Counted from the stretch's first letter, positions 41,555 through 54,894 are shown. The stretch: DNA of 64,000 nt from Apodemus sylvaticus (GCF_947179515.1 NC_067495.1:67629411-67693410), one strand, 5' to 3'. The notes: a model not told the origin generated them from the sequence alone. Numbers and translations: made by a program.

Positions 41555-43010
41555 ATAACTTTGTAAACTTAAGAAAATGTATTTACTCATTTATATCGTA
41601 TTCATATTTCCTTTCGTGTTGAATGATCTTGTTTCTTGTTTGTTTTTACTTATATTTCTGCATTGCTACTGCGTGTAGCAAAACCTATAATCCTATCTCA
41701 TCAAGTAGGATGTTTCCTTTTTCTATGGGTAACCATAGCTTGTGTGGGGCCCAAGCTATCCATGAAATACAGCATCATAAGTCACATGTAGATAAGTAAA
41801 TATGCTCAATTGCATCTGCTTGTCCTTGAAAGAAGGCACTGTAATTTCTATGACATTTTGCTGGAATAATGAGGATGTAAATGTAAAGAGTGAGTTCATT
41901 TTTTGTTTTAAGATTATTCAGTAGGTATTACATGTGTTCAAACTTGGCAAAAACAAAGCTGATATGGGAAATTATAATAATACCGATGGAAGTTGAGTTG
42001 TTTTCTAGATTAATCTTGGTCAGTTTTATAATTGAGTCAGTTACATGAATAAGTATTTTAAATGAAAATGTTTAAAAAATAATCTTTGGATCCTAAGCAC
42101 TAAAACTTTAATGTTTGTTTTGATTGATTTGTGACAATGATTTTGTGACTTTTAAGCAAAATTTACTGAAGTGACGAGAAAATGAAATGGTTCCTTGCAA
42201 CTCAGCCCCATTGCAGGAAAGAATAGGAATGTACCAGGAATCAGAATAGTGTATCTTTTTATATTTTTCTCAGATTTTCCTATTGTTGTTGTAATATCAG
42301 GTGGATAATCTGAACTTCTATAAATTATCATAGAATAAATTCAGATATGAACCCAAAGGTCAATATTTTGCCTCTATTTACATAGTGGAAATGAATATTC
42401 AATATATATAATAAATTCCTTATTAAATTAATACCTTAATTTAGATGGAATTAAACAGTTTATAAAGGATCTCATAATTACTTCATTTAGTAGTTCATAT
42501 TCTGTAGTAACTTAGGCAGGTATTGTCGACATCTTTACCAAAAAGAAAATAATGATAAAAATAATAAGAATAACAACCAAAGCTTTTAAAAGATGACTTG
42601 CATAAACAAGTTTTGAACAAATAACCTTGTTACAACCTGGTCTCCTAGGTTTCTAATGCACTTCTTTTAAATATGTACAACAGGTTAGCTCTACAGGAGT
42701 TCAGGAGTGATCACAAGTGAGAGCTCTTCTTTTGCTTGCTTTTTCTATGTTAAGTACCCATTTTATATGAGAAACAAATTGACTTAACTGGTGTGCAGTC
42801 TTTGCAGTTTCTCTATGGAGAAATGAGTTCTGTTCTAGAAATGCTAGAGTGAGAAGCTTTCCAGTTCATAATAGAAAAAACTTTTTGTTCTGCCATTTCA
42901 TATTTCATTTGCAAATTGTACTAGCAAAGAACTATTCAAGTAACTGATGAAAGAGATTAGAGCTACTGACGAGATAAAGCTCTATTTGCTAAGGCAAATA
43001 GAGGACCAGA
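41555..43010. other. No recognised element
   Basis: AT-rich non-coding sequence with no clear repeat family. Confidence 0.35.
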
Positions 43011-43165
43011 TGAAAAGTAGTTTAAACACAAGCAATATGGTCAGGTGCGGTGTCACAGGCTTAGAAACTTAGCACTCAGCAGTCAGAGGCCAAATAAGTG
43101 CTGCAATTGAGGTCATCCTGATCTACATACGAAGGTCTAGGTGGGCCAGAGGTACATAACATGAT
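43010..43165 (+). repeat. Old B1-like SINE, first member of a local pair
   Basis: ggtgcggtgtcacaggctta, gaaacttagcactcagcagt and ggtcatcctgatctacatac follow a diverged B1/PB1. Similarity to 44190-44290 begins before the SINE (gaccagatgaaaagtagttt). Confidence 0.55.
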
Positions 43166-44096
43166 GATTTAAAAATTACTCCCTGAAAGAAAATCAACAA
43201 ACCTAATACAAACAAAAGGAATAGGTCTGACCTAAAACACATTGACTTTATGTTTAGAAAACTATAAATGTTTCTAGGAGACAAGATGAAAAGTTGATTG
43301 CAAGATTCACATGACTATAAAGAGAAAAATAAACATTGGATCATTAATAAAATGTAGATATTTATTCTTTGTGTTAAGATTTCATTCTTACTTAAATAAT
43401 GAAGGGTGATATTTGATGGTTGTAATATCTATATATTATCAGAAGAATATTTTTGGTAACCTCTGATTTTCACAGAGCAATCAAGACTTAAAAATTTCCC
43501 TGTCAGAAAACCTTTTGAATACTTGAATAATCAAAATAAAATTACACTTTACCACTAAAAGATTTGATTGATTCTTAAAAGATGAAATGATAAGGAAGAA
43601 TAAAGCATTTGGTGTTATTAGAGATACTTTATACTTTAGAGTAATTCCACATTAATTTTGGAAATTGCATGATTGAGAAATTCTTCAATATGGACATAAA
43701 TGTGCAGAGAAACCCATTATTAAATAAGCCCTTTTCTTTATTATTTTATCGTGCAGGCACTATTTGAAGAAAATTATTAAGTGGAGAAGCAAAAAGAGAT
43801 TTTTTGAGAAGTGTGTATGAAGACAAAGTAAGGAAAAGATAGCTCTTTTAAAAACCTGTCTTGAATTCTTATATTCCATTTTAGTAGCCACTGAACCTGT
43901 ACATTTACCTATAGTTAATTTCTTTACTACTTTGTTATGACTATACAACTCTTTACCCTAGACTAATTCTCCAGTCAAAATTCTATGAAAGTCATTCACA
44001 TGGTACTTATTATTTTATCTGGTAAATTGATTATAGTAATACCTAGAAATCTTTATAGGTATTTGCGTCCTCTGTATTTGACTGCAGTTAGTAATT

Positions 44097-44100
<4 letters not shown>

Positions 44101-44160
<60 letters not shown>
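44101..44160. repeat. (TG)n with (TATG)n tail
   Basis: About 23 TG units then three TATG units. Confidence 0.97.
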
Positions 44161-44161
<1 letters not shown>

Positions 44162-44189
44162 TATATTCAGTGATTTGTGGATAGTATTA

Positions 44190-44292
44190 TCCTGAAGACC
44201 AGATTAAAAATACGTTAAACATAGCAATAGGTGTGCTATCACAGGCCTAGAAACTTAGCACTCAGGAAGCAGGGACAAGAGAAGTGCTGTGT
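44190..44292 (+). repeat. Old B1-like SINE, second member of a local pair
   Basis: gctatcacaggcctagaaac then ttagcactcaggaagcaggg match the copy at 43.05 kb, including about 35 bases upstream of the SINE (gaccagattaaaaatacgtt). Confidence 0.5.
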
Positions 44293-44676
44293 GGTTTTTA
44301 TACATCCACACATTTTATCTCTGGGTAAAGGTTTCTCAGATGTTGCTATAGGCATTTGAAGCTAGATACTTCTTTTGGAGATAGAGTTATCTTATGGTAG
44401 ATAGGATGCTTCTTATTATTTCTGGCTTCAATCTTTGCTCTTCTCTCTGAGTTATGATGACCAAACTATGTTTCTAGACATCGCCACATATTCTCTCAGG
44501 AACAAAATTACTCCCAGTTATACAGTGGCTTAATCAAACTTTATAATTTTATGACATTGCCTATATATTAAGCCATCAAGATTGACAACAGTAATAGTAA
44601 GAGAAACATATTACAGTAAAAATAAAGCAACACCATGTCTAGCTTTTAAAATTATGTATTTGGTAAAATTCGAATC

Positions 44677-44678
<2 letters not shown>

Positions 44679-44722
<44 letters not shown>

Positions 44723-44742
44723 TGTGTGTGTGTGTGTGTGTA
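44679..44742. repeat. (TG)n microsatellite
   Basis: About 30 TG units with one TATG break. Confidence 0.97.
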
Positions 44743-44744
44743 TT

Positions 44745-45058
44745 TTAACTGTGTTTTGATGAGTGTGCATGCACCTGTATGTGAATGTGTACTGTGTAGA
44801 CCCAAAATTGGGTCTTACATGTCTTCACTCTTTATTTTTTGAGGGAGAATTTAATTCTAAACCACCAGTACTCACTAATTCCTGTTAGTCTACCTAGGGA
44901 GCTTTCCCCAGAGAGCTTCTGTTTTTGCCTCCTGTGGGCTATGATTACCGGTGACTACCATGTCTGTCTAGCTTGTATTTGGATTCTATAGATCCAGACT
45001 CTAGTTCCTAGACTTGCAGAGCAGCCATATTTTCCATTGAGCCATCTCCCCTACCTAG
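44745..45058 (-). repeat. B4-type SINE, antisense
   Basis: The layout (gagtgtgcatgcacctgtat, a central ttgcctcctgtgggctatga, gatccagactctagttccta and ttgagccatctcccctacct) is that of antisense B4-like elements. Confidence 0.5.
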
Positions 45059-45059
45059 A

Positions 45060-45655
45060 GAAGGCTGTTGAAACAGGGCATTTGGAATCATTCATTCAGA
45101 GATAAGCTTCACTTGCTACATAGTTAATAATCTTCACCAGTTTATTTAATTTGCATTGATTCTAATTTTTCTGCTACAGTACAGGAATTTTTGATAGTTC
45201 TATTTTTAGGATTAGAGGTGATGATAGTATTAGAATTCTTAAATTAGAAAATTTGAGAAGTCATAATAACCTTTGCAGCTTCAAATTAACAGTTACCCAT
45301 CATTAGGAATGACACGTGTAAAGAAAAGTAAAATAGCATATGACATAAATACATGGTTCATTAGAAAACTTAGACATTTCTGTTAAGCATATTTCAACAG
45401 AGAATTAATGTCTAAATAGGCCCAGGGAAAGCCTATTTTAAAAGTACTATAAAGGCTTTAATCAGAAGGAATAGACTATTAATAGTATATATGTAAAGAA
45501 CATGTATACATTTATTGAATTAAAGTAAATTAGTAACACTGTATGGATCATATTTGAATTTATATTTATAAGGTCTCCATAAATAAGTACATATATTTCA
45601 TTTTATAGCATATTATTTTACTATTATATGATTGTCCTTCAGATTTATAAAACCT
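45060..45655. other. No recognised element
   Basis: AT-rich non-coding sequence. Confidence 0.35.
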
Positions 45656-46410
45656 TTTTTTCCCCATAATACTCCCCAAGCTCCATGTTTGGGCATTAGT
45701 CTCTGCATCCCTTTCCACTGTCTGCTGGGACATTTATGCTATGCTCCTGTCTGCAAGCATAACAGAGTATCATTAATAGTGTCAGGGATTGGTTCTTGCC
45801 CATGGGGTGGGTCTCCATTTGGGCCAGTCATTGGTGGGCCATTCCCTCCATCTCTGCTCTTTGTCCCTACACATCTTGTAGGCAGATCCCATTTTTGTTT
45901 GGTGGTTTTGCGGTTAGTCTACTGTCCTTATCCCTCCACTGGAAGTCCTGCCTGGCTGCAGGGAGTGGCTACTTCAATATCCATATCCCCCACTGCTAGG
46001 AGTCTCAATTGGAGTTGCACCCATAGACATTGTGGGGATTCTCCCCACCCCAGATCTCTGGCATGTCCTAGAGACTGCCCCCTCCCTTTTCTCTCCCCTG
46101 CTATCTTTATATATGATCTCCCCCTCACCTCCCCATCCCCTCTTCCACCCAGTTTCCTCCTTCAGTCAACCTCAGATGTCTATTTTGTTTCCCATTTTGA
46201 GATTCAACCATCCTTTCTTGGGCCCTCCTTGTTACTTGGCTTCTTTGGGTCTCTTGATTATCCTGTACTTTATGACTAATATATACTGCTCAGTGACTAC
46301 ATACCATGCATGTCCTTTTGGGACTAGGTTACCATACTCTGGATGATATTTTCTAGTTCCATCCATTTACAAAATTCATGAAGTCCTTGTTCTTAATCAC
46401 TCATACTTTT
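45656..46410 (-). mobile_element. L1 3' UTR and ORF2 end, antisense
   Basis: The plus strand reads an antisense L1: aatagtgtcagggattggtt, gggtgggtctccatttgggc, cctctctttt-rich stretch, ttgggtctcttgattatcct and the ORF2-end reverse module ggatgatattttctagttcc then catccatttacaaaattcat. The 215-codon plus frame (45632-46279) is antisense L1 and not a gene. Confidence 0.8.
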
Positions 46411-47270
46411 TTTTAAATTTAAAAAATATAAAGAATTATTTATAAGTAATTTTCATAGTTTCCAAGAAACTAAATTCTTTACTTTAAAAATAAATGAAAT
46501 ACCATTATACAGTTAAAGTTTTGCTTGATTGTACTCATGAATATTCTCATTTCCATCCTGTAATAACTAATTTCATAAAGTATTATATATTAATTTCCAT
46601 ATGTAAGTGCTGATTCTAAAATAATATATACTTTGTGATTTAAAATATATGTGGATATTTTACTTACATGACTAGTTGTCATACCAATTTCACCATTATT
46701 TTGAAATCTACCTGTATACTTCTTTAACAATTTATATAATTTACCCTAAAATAATGAATTTATACTTCTTCATTCAGTCTTTATGAACATTTAAATTGCT
46801 TTCCTGTTTTTCAATCATAAGCAGCAGCACTTCAGTTACTCGTTGTGTCATTGTCTCACTATATAGCTATAAGACTTCTTTGAGTATACTAGAAGAGTGG
46901 GACACAGGGTGAAATAACTATTCTAAGGAAGGTAAAACAAATACTATTTAATATAGTAAAAGGTTTTCTTGTCTGGAAATTAAGATTCAGGAAATAGTTA
47001 CATTCACTTTAACTTTATGGAAAGTCTGGCTTTCATTTCAAAATGTGATCAATTTTGGGAGATTATCATGAATTTACTAAAAGTTAGTTTTTCATGTACA
47101 AATAGATATTAGGGTAAGACATTAAAGATCATTGCCATAGTATTAAAATAAAAGAGAATTTATATGGTAACTAAATTTAACTGTGCATTTCCAAGGTAAG
47201 CCCTAGATTAAAACTTAATAAGAATTAGTCAATGATCCACATTCTATGGGAAATAAATACCTTACATCTT
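46411..47270. other. No recognised element
   Basis: AT-rich non-coding sequence. Confidence 0.35.
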
Positions 47271-47271
47271 A

Positions 47272-47465
47272 CAGAAAACTCAGTGGTATAATGCTTGTGT
47301 AGCCTAGAATTCATAAACTTCTGATTCCTTCCCCAGCACTAGAGATAGGACTAGAGAATGGGGAGGGAGAGAGAATGAAAGAAGACTGAGGAGAAGAAAA
47401 TCAGGGAGTTGGGAGAAATAGGGAGGAAGGACTGGGGAAAGGAGGCAGGGAGATAATAATAGCCA
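47272..47465 (+). repeat. ID/B4-like SINE head and purine-rich stretch
   Basis: aactcagtggtataatgctt, gtgtagcctagaattcataa and ttccttccccagcactagag look like a tRNA-derived SINE; 47345-47457 is almost pure purine. Confidence 0.45.
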
Positions 47466-47884
47466 TGTATTTTATCCCATTTTCAGACTTCTCAGTGAAA
47501 TTAAATGAAAATTTCCAGTACTTCAAGTCTATCTATCTCGCTGAAGTTTCAGTAACTGGAGGTAAGATATAAAGTTTACCAAGTCATAAATTTGTAAATT
47601 GCAGGGAAATGAAAGGTTAGTTAACTTGCAAAAGAACATATGTCCTGCTGATATAAATTAATCCTTTATATTTTACAATTTTAGTCTTTATATAAAGATG
47701 TACTTATGAACAGTATAAAAAGGATCATCTTAAGAAATCTCTGAGAGTTGTACTAATAAATGAGTATTTAACTTTGGGGAATAGGAGCAAAAATTTGAGC
47801 GTGTATTTATAAAGCATGTTCTTTATTATGTTATGCCTGGTTTTTTCTCTCTTTTTAAAACCAGTGAACTTTCTCCACTATTTG

Positions 47885-48275
47885 TTCTAGTTTTGGTTCT
47901 GGTGCCATGATAAAGCACTGACCAAAACCTCACTTGGGCAGGGAAAGGTTTATTTCATCTTACACTTCCAGTTAGTTCACAGTTCTGCACTGAAAGAAGT
48001 CTGGGCAGGAACCAAAGCAGAGAACACAGAGAAATAGTTTTAGTGGCTTGCTTCCCATGGTTTGCTCAGCTTGCTTTCTTAAACTACCCAGAGCCATCTT
48101 CTGTGGGGCCAGTCAGCCCGCAATGACCTGGGTTGTTCCACATCAATCATTAAGAAAAAATATAGCTACAGACTTGTCTACAGGGTAAACTTATGGGGGC
48201 AATTCCTCAACTAAGGCTCTATCTTTCCAAGTGTACCTAGTTGGTTTCAAGTTGAGAAAAAGTAACCAGCAGACT
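47885..48275 (-). repeat. Murine dispersed repeat, reverse copy
   Basis: gggaaaggtttatttcatct, ttgcttcccatggtttgctc, agcttgctttcttaaactac and acatcaatcattaagaaaaa match the family at 26.86 kb in reverse. Confidence 0.65.
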
Positions 48276-48312
48276 AACCTTTTCTCTTCATGAGTCTAAA
48301 TAACCCTTATCA

Positions 48313-48428
48313 TCATTATCAACATCATCTTCCTCATCATCATCATCACCACCACCACCACCACCATCACCACCACCACCACCACCATCACCACCACCAC
48401 CACCACCACCACCACCATCACCACCATC
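48313..48428. repeat. (CAY)n trinucleotide array
   Basis: CAT units run into CAC units with periodic CAT interruptions. No open frame suggests coding use. Confidence 0.95.
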
Positions 48429-48429
48429 C

Positions 48430-49620
48430 CCTTTTCATATGAATACAATTTTTAGATACTTGAAAAGCCAAACACAGATACAAAAATAAAACAACTCAAG
48501 CTGAATGTATTTTTCATACTTTATATCCAAATTAGTATTTGTGGGAATTTATAGAATGCTGTACAATAAGGATAAGGATTAAGGCAATATTGTTATATTA
48601 TACAAAGAATATTCAAATCAAGTACATGGTATATTGAGGTTCAGACACTCCACCATTTTTTTCATTTTTGATTTGCAGTTTGTTTCATTTAAACTCACTT
48701 TATTGTAATAAGTAGACAAACAAAAACATCATGGAACTTGATTTAGGTAGCCACTCAAACACTTGCCCAGACCCAAACTCTACGTATCTCTGAATTTCAA
48801 AATATCTCTATATTTTATATATATGATATCTGTAGACATGAAATTTTGCTTACGGATTTTGGACTTTAATTATTACTTATAGTTTATGTTCATATTCCCC
48901 ACAAAAGAAGAAATATCATGACAGATTTGTAACTAGGAAACTAATTAACTTTACATTCTTTTACTATCCATGTGTCTTTTGCTTATTTTTTGTCTTTCTT
49001 CTCCACTTAATATTAAATAGCATTTCTTTGTCTCCACTCTAAGTAGTTTACTATACCCAAGCTTATGACTATTAACATAAGTACATATGTATCCAGCATG
49101 GGTTAGATCCTGTATATGGGGGAGGATGCATGGGTTTTATTTTTTGTTAGTGTTTTTCTTTCTGATATTTGTTCACCTCATTTAATATTATGCATTCTGA
49201 TCCGTCCATTTTCTACATATTTTCTGTTACATATTGATATCTTTAAAAACTTCTGATAACGTGTTGTTTAGCAATTTGAAATAAAATGTCCAGAATGGAG
49301 CAAACAATGTGATATCTTCCAAAAGGCAGCATTAGTTCTTGTATATATTATATTTACCCTGGTATGTGTGCCTTATCTTGTCAGCTGGTTTATAGGCTTC
49401 TTAAGGACAAAGTCATTTTGTGCCTCATGTAGTTTTAAGAGTCAAATCAACATAATTCCTAATCGATTGTCAAAATTTACTAGGTTTTAATTGAGACATT
49501 AATAGGATTTAATTAGAGCTATCATAAATTAGAGCTACGTCTTTGATTCAGAGAGCTGTCTTCATATCTTATTCCATTTTCATAACTGAAAAAAGGTGTG
49601 TAAATGCTCAAGAAGAGATA
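48430..49620. other. No clear element
   Basis: 49000-49260 faintly resembles an antisense old L1 ORF2 end (tagtttactatacccaagct, ttctgatccgtccattttct). The rest is not recognised. Confidence 0.3.
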
Positions 49621-49649
49621 AATGGCAAGTATAATTTACATTTAATTTT

Positions 49650-49830
49650 ATGTGTGCATATACCTGTGGGTGTTAGTGTTTGTGTAGGTGCAGGTACACC
49701 GTATATATACTTGTGACTGTCAAAAGAACAACTTGCAGGCATGAATTCACTGTCTTCTTGGTGATAGAATTTAGGTCATAGGACATGGCAGAAAGTTTCT
49801 TTACCTGTGGAGCCATCTCATTGGCCTAGA
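49650..49830 (-). repeat. B4-like SINE, antisense
   Basis: tgtgtgcatatacctgtggg, agaacaacttgcaggcatga and tggagccatctcattggcct outline a decayed antisense B4-type element. Confidence 0.45.
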
Positions 49831-50605
49831 TAGCAGATTCTTTATATATTTAAAATATAACAGATACTTTTGATAACTGTCAGGAGCTAGGCATAAATCT
49901 GCTTCCAAAAAAATTACAATATAAAATACTCTTGTGAATTTTAGGTGTCTTGTCTAATAATAATAAAAATGTATCAATTTGAGGCTAGAAAATTATAATT
50001 TCATGACACTAATATGACTAAGAATGAGACAATAACATGTTACTTAACTATGGACCTATAATTTCCCAGTTATTATGTTTCTACTAGAGTACCTTTCTGA
50101 TTAGTTTGCTTTATCAGGGCAGCTTACCAAACAGAAGAGCCTTTATGTTATGAATAGCTCAAATCCTCACTGGGTCATATTGGTGTTACAGGAAACAAGT
50201 TCTATTTTGTATTATTATTTTAACTCTATGAAACAATTTTGCCTATAGAAATAAAGCAAAGACTTCAAAGGTCATGCCATTTCTAAAACAGAGGTAGGGA
50301 AATCTTTTGAAGTTTTCAGTCATAAAAAATGAGCTCACATATATTAGATAATGCACAGATCCATATTACACTCAGGAGTTTACCTTGCTGGATATATCTG
50401 ACTTCCTCCAGGTTCGATTTGTGGAAGCTTTCTTTATATAAAAGCTCTTTATGTATTCCTCCTATGTCAAAATAGTCAAAGGATACCTGCATTTAATCAA
50501 ATTATTCAGAATATGTTACAGATTACTCTTTATTTTTGCATCATTTTTATATTTGAGACAATTATCTTAGAGATTAATAGTAATGGTTCTTGTAAAACTT
50601 AACTC
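49831..50605. other. No recognised element
   Basis: AT-rich non-coding sequence. Confidence 0.35.
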
Positions 50606-50609
50606 TTTT

Positions 50610-51382
50610 TTATATTTTTCATTTTTGTTAATTATTTTTATACAGTCCACATTTTACACCCCACCTGGTCAACCCCTGTCCACCCCTCCACAGCTGTTCC
50701 ACACCCTATACCTCCTCCCATCCCCCTGTCTCCACATGGATATCCCCATCCCCACCCCACCTAACCTCTAAACTCCCTGGGGCCTCCAGTCTCTTGAGAG
50801 TTAGGTGCATCATCTCTGAATGAACACAGACCCTGCAGTCTTCTACTGTGTGTGTGCTAGGGGCCTTATATCAGCTGGTGTATGAGGCCTGGTTGGTGGT
50901 CCACTGTTTGACAGATCCTGGGGGTCCAGATTAATCGAGACTGCTGGTCTTCCTACAGGGTTGCCCTCAGCTTCATTCAGTCTTCCCAAATTCAGCAACA
51001 GGGGTCAGCAGCTTCTGTCCATTGGCTGGGTGCAAATATTTGCATCTGACTCCTTCAGCTGCTTGTTGGGTTTTTTAGAGTGCTGTCATGATAGGTCCCT
51101 TTTTGTGAGCTCTCCATAGCCTCAGTAATAGTGTCAGGCCTTGGGGCCTCCCTTGAGCTGGATCCCACTTTGGGCCTGTCACTGGACCTTCTTTTTCTCA
51201 AGCTCCTCTCCATTTCCATCCCTGCAGTTCTTTCAGACAGAAATAATTATGGGTCAGAGTTGTGACTGTGGGATAACCGCCCCTCTCCCTCATTTGAAGC
51301 CCTGTCTTCCTGCTGGAGGTAGGCTCTACAAGTTCCCTCTCCCTACTGCCAGGCATTTCATATAAGGTCCCTCCCTTTTAGG
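50610..51382 (-). mobile_element. L1 3' UTR, antisense, 5' truncated
   Basis: Antisense Lx-type L1: ttatttttatacagtccaca, cctctaaactccctggggcc, gagttaggtgcatcatctct, ttctgtccattggctgggtg and cctcagtaatagtgtcaggc. Same subfamily as the copies at 59.2 and 60.05 kb. Ends abruptly at about 51382. Confidence 0.8.
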
Positions 51383-53590
51383 ATAGGATTTAACCTAAAT
51401 TAGAACTTGAAAATAGCCTTTAGTAAGAACAGTAGTTTTTCTCTTTAGGCCTTGGAATGAAGAAGTTCCTGGGAATGTTGCCGGTTGTTGTTCATTTTAT
51501 GTGATATGGAGAACAATGATGTGTTGTATTTAATAACTTAGTTTCAGAGAAACTCTGCTTCTCTGCACATTTGTGATAAAGGCATAGACTGTCTAAAGAC
51601 TTCCTTGTTTGGAACAAGCAAGGTGCCAATAATTATAGAGAAAGGAAGGAGATACTATGTATAGTGATTTGAATAGGAGGATTTCAGAACCGCATTAATC
51701 CAGGGACACTGGACAGAGGTGGTAGAGGTAAGTAACATCCGGAAGGCAATTGGACCTGTTATGTATTCTAAATTGACTGAGTTGTTTTGCTCTTTGTTTA
51801 AGATAGATAAATGTCTCATTTGGGCATCTAGTCAAAACAATACTGTCTTCTTGTGAAAGACATTTTAAAATTAAGAATGCATTTTAACGTAATCAATTTG
51901 TGTGATACTTGTCTGATATAAATCAGGAAGAACAAAGTTAAACAGTGGTAAGTTGAAAAGGATTAACTAAATAGACAATTGTAATTCACTGTCTAAGTAA
52001 TATCCTTTTTCTCAAGGAAAAACTTATTTCTCAAAACCTCTCATTGAGTACTATTTTCTGGACATTTGTATTCCTCAAGAATATGTTTGAACATATGTGA
52101 TTTTATATGAATGTAAGTTGAAGAAGAATTTTAAAATTATCTAATTATCCAGTAGCCACCATTGAAAGTTTTTTTTTTTAAAAAAAACAAAACAAAACAA
52201 AACACCTTCTGCTTAGATCAAATAATAGAGGAGACCAGTTAGAAAGCTCATGAATCAATGATTTGTATATACAACTCTTTTAAAGTCTAATTACTACCAA
52301 GCTAAAACATGGGCTCCCATTAAAGAGAGACACAGTATAGCACTGTACTATTTAGTAAAGCACTAGCTGGGAACCTTGAACTGTTTGTCATGAATCCTGT
52401 CAAAACTTATCATAGTTAAAATTCTAAGCTGTGCATGTATCCTTTAATGAAAATCCTTTGGCTATGTCTGTATATCTCTCTCTTTAGCCATCTCTGCCCT
52501 TTCTTCTTGTCCTCCTCTTTTACTCCATGTCTTTTATTCTCCTCCCCTCCATCTTTCTCCAAATATGTGTTCTTTATATAGCACTTATTTTAGTATTTAA
52601 ATTAATTTTCTTTCTGCTACATGTAACAGCTGTTAATTTCCATCATTAGGTTAAGCTTACCTTAAGGATTACAACATGAAACTGGGAAATAAATTGAATG
52701 TGCATTTCCAATAAAAATGAATTATTACTTGTCTCAAAAAAGAAATTTGTAACTTGTGATTAGCATTTTATACAGTAGAATTAAATATGACTCAAGGCTA
52801 TATAGGGCTTAACACAGAAGAATGAATTCAAAAGGTAAAGTTTTGACATGTATTTAACAATTCAATGTGTATTTGGAGTATCTGCTTGCTATTACAGAAA
52901 CAAATTATGTTTATATTTTATATGTAATTTACAGAGTTGTTTCAGGAATGAACTCCTTGTGACCTTTGCTTTGACCTAATACATGTTATATCATCAAATC
53001 ATCTATCTCATTAAAAGAAAGATATTAAGTAACAATACTTAATATTATATGCCGAAACAAGGGAATTGATATATATGATATAATGTCAATCCTGAAGAAA
53101 ATATAAAAGAATATATAAACAAAACATTAGAAAATAATGAAGGTGTCTACTATGAAAGGCTATCATAGAAATTATAGACCATTGAATTTTATTTCTCTCA
53201 TAGAAATTGTCGTCTCAATTCTGTTACTTTTATTCATTTTTCTGATTTAAAAAAATGAGTTCAATCTCCATTTAGGAAATAAAAATTTTCTGGCTTGTTT
53301 TTAGTCATATAGATCTTTATGTATGATAGTTATATATTTGTATATAAAAGTGGGATATTATTTCTGAAATAGTATAAACTAATTTAATAAGTGTCCTTAA
53401 ACAGATTTATTCTGTGTAAACAAATATGTATGTTCAAAATTTATTTGGGTTGTCCTAATTCTTTAACTATTTAAGTTACCATACAAAGGAATGGGATTCA
53501 CTGTGGCTTTTTCATACATATAAAACATGATATTTTGTTCTTAATTATCCATGTCCTCCATTTTAACTGCCCTTCTGCATAGAAGCTTTA
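51383..53590. other. 2.2 kb without recognised element
   Basis: AT-rich. A T-run/A-run palindrome (tttttttttaaaaaaaa) with AACAAA repeats lies near 52170-52205. No coding signal. Confidence 0.4.
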
Positions 53591-53591
53591 C

Positions 53592-53625
53592 GTGTGTGTG
53601 TGTGTGTGTGTGTGCACGTGCATGC

Positions 53626-53671
<46 letters not shown>
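53592..53671. repeat. (TG)n next to (GA)n
   Basis: About 11 TG units (53592-53614), a CACGTGCATGCA spacer, then about 22 GA units (53628-53671). Confidence 0.97.
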
Positions 53672-53674
<3 letters not shown>

Positions 53675-53840
53675 GAGGGGTAGAAGGAAAATATGTTATA
53701 TACATATATGTTATATCATTAAATCATCTCTCATTTAACAGAAAATTATTAAAAGTTATGTCCCAAAACAAGAGAATTATTGTGTACATAGATGGCATAA
53801 TTTTGATCCTGAAGTAAATATAAAAGTATATGTAAACAAA

Positions 53841-53842
<2 letters not shown>

Positions 53843-53885
<43 letters not shown>
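53843..53885. repeat. (AT)n microsatellite
   Basis: About 21 AT units. Confidence 0.95.
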
Positions 53886-53886
<1 letters not shown>

Positions 53887-54045
53887 GATAACATTAGGCA
53901 AATAAATAAAACCTTATAAATATGATCATCTCTTAATTTTTAGAAATAAAAGCTAAGACATGGAAGTGTGTGCACCAGTTAATTTAGATATTTCTGCATA
54001 GAAATATGTCTACTGTTTACAATATATCAAATATATTTCCTTTAA

Positions 54046-54249
54046 CACTAAGCTTCTTGCTGGGCAGTGGTGGGGCACGCCTTTAATCCCAGGACTCTGG
54101 GAGGCAGAGGAAGGCGGATTTCTGAGTTTGAGGCCAGCCTGGTCTGCAGAGTGAGTTCCAGGACAGCCAGGACTATACAGAGAAACCCTCTCTTGAAAAA
54201 CAAAAAAACAAACAAACAAAAAACAACAAGAAGACCCACTAAGCTTCTT
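54046..54249 (+). repeat. Full-length B1 SINE with target-site duplication
   Basis: The B1 runs 54059 to about 54236: gctgggcagtggtggggcac, cctttaatcccaggactctg, aggcggatttctgagtttga, then a CAAA-rich tail. It is flanked by the direct repeat CACTAAGCTTCTT at 54046-54058 and 54237-54249. Confidence 0.93.
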
Positions 54250-54739
54250 AAAGTTAAGAAAACTTATTCTTACATTATTAACAAAGCTAATACACTAATA
54301 TAAAATTTTAGAATCATATTCTTTTCAATGATTTTCTAATACCATAAAAAACGTAATATTAAGTATACAAACTAAATACTAGAATCTAGTTATAATATCT
54401 CAATTCTCATGAACTAACCAAAGTAGTATTTAACAAGGAAAGCAAATAAATTTCTTTGAGTTATCACTAGAATCTATAGTGAAATTTCTACATTTAAGAA
54501 AGAAATTTTAAGGAACTTCTGATAAATGCAGTAAAAATGAAGCTAGACCAAAGAGAGATAGAAGGAAGGACTTTGTGTTTTCCATTTCTAATAAGCAAAT
54601 ATGCCATAACGAACTGAGCACTTTGCCATGAACTTCAAACATGGAATTATTCATCTTGGAGAGACAAAGACTGGCAAAATCTTTCCATGTAACTATATGT
54701 TAATATCAGTAAACAAAGATTGAATTACCATTTTAGAAT

Positions 54740-54815
54740 CATACACACACACATATGTGGCTATGCATGAGTGTGCATGTCTCTCTGTGTGTGTGAGTGT
54801 GAGTGTGTGTGTGTA
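54740..54815. repeat. Imperfect (CA)/(TG) repeats
   Basis: CA units at 54744-54754 and interrupted TG units at 54786-54814. Confidence 0.8.
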
Positions 54816-54894
54816 GTATAGGAAATAGAATCTAGGTATCTTAAAATGCTCTCCTATGCTCTACCACTAAATCATGCACCTGATACTTCTGGAA

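Noticed and set aside
45632..46279. 215-codon plus-strand open frame
   Set aside because: It lies entirely in antisense L1 3' UTR/ORF2 sequence and resembles nothing but L1 in reverse.
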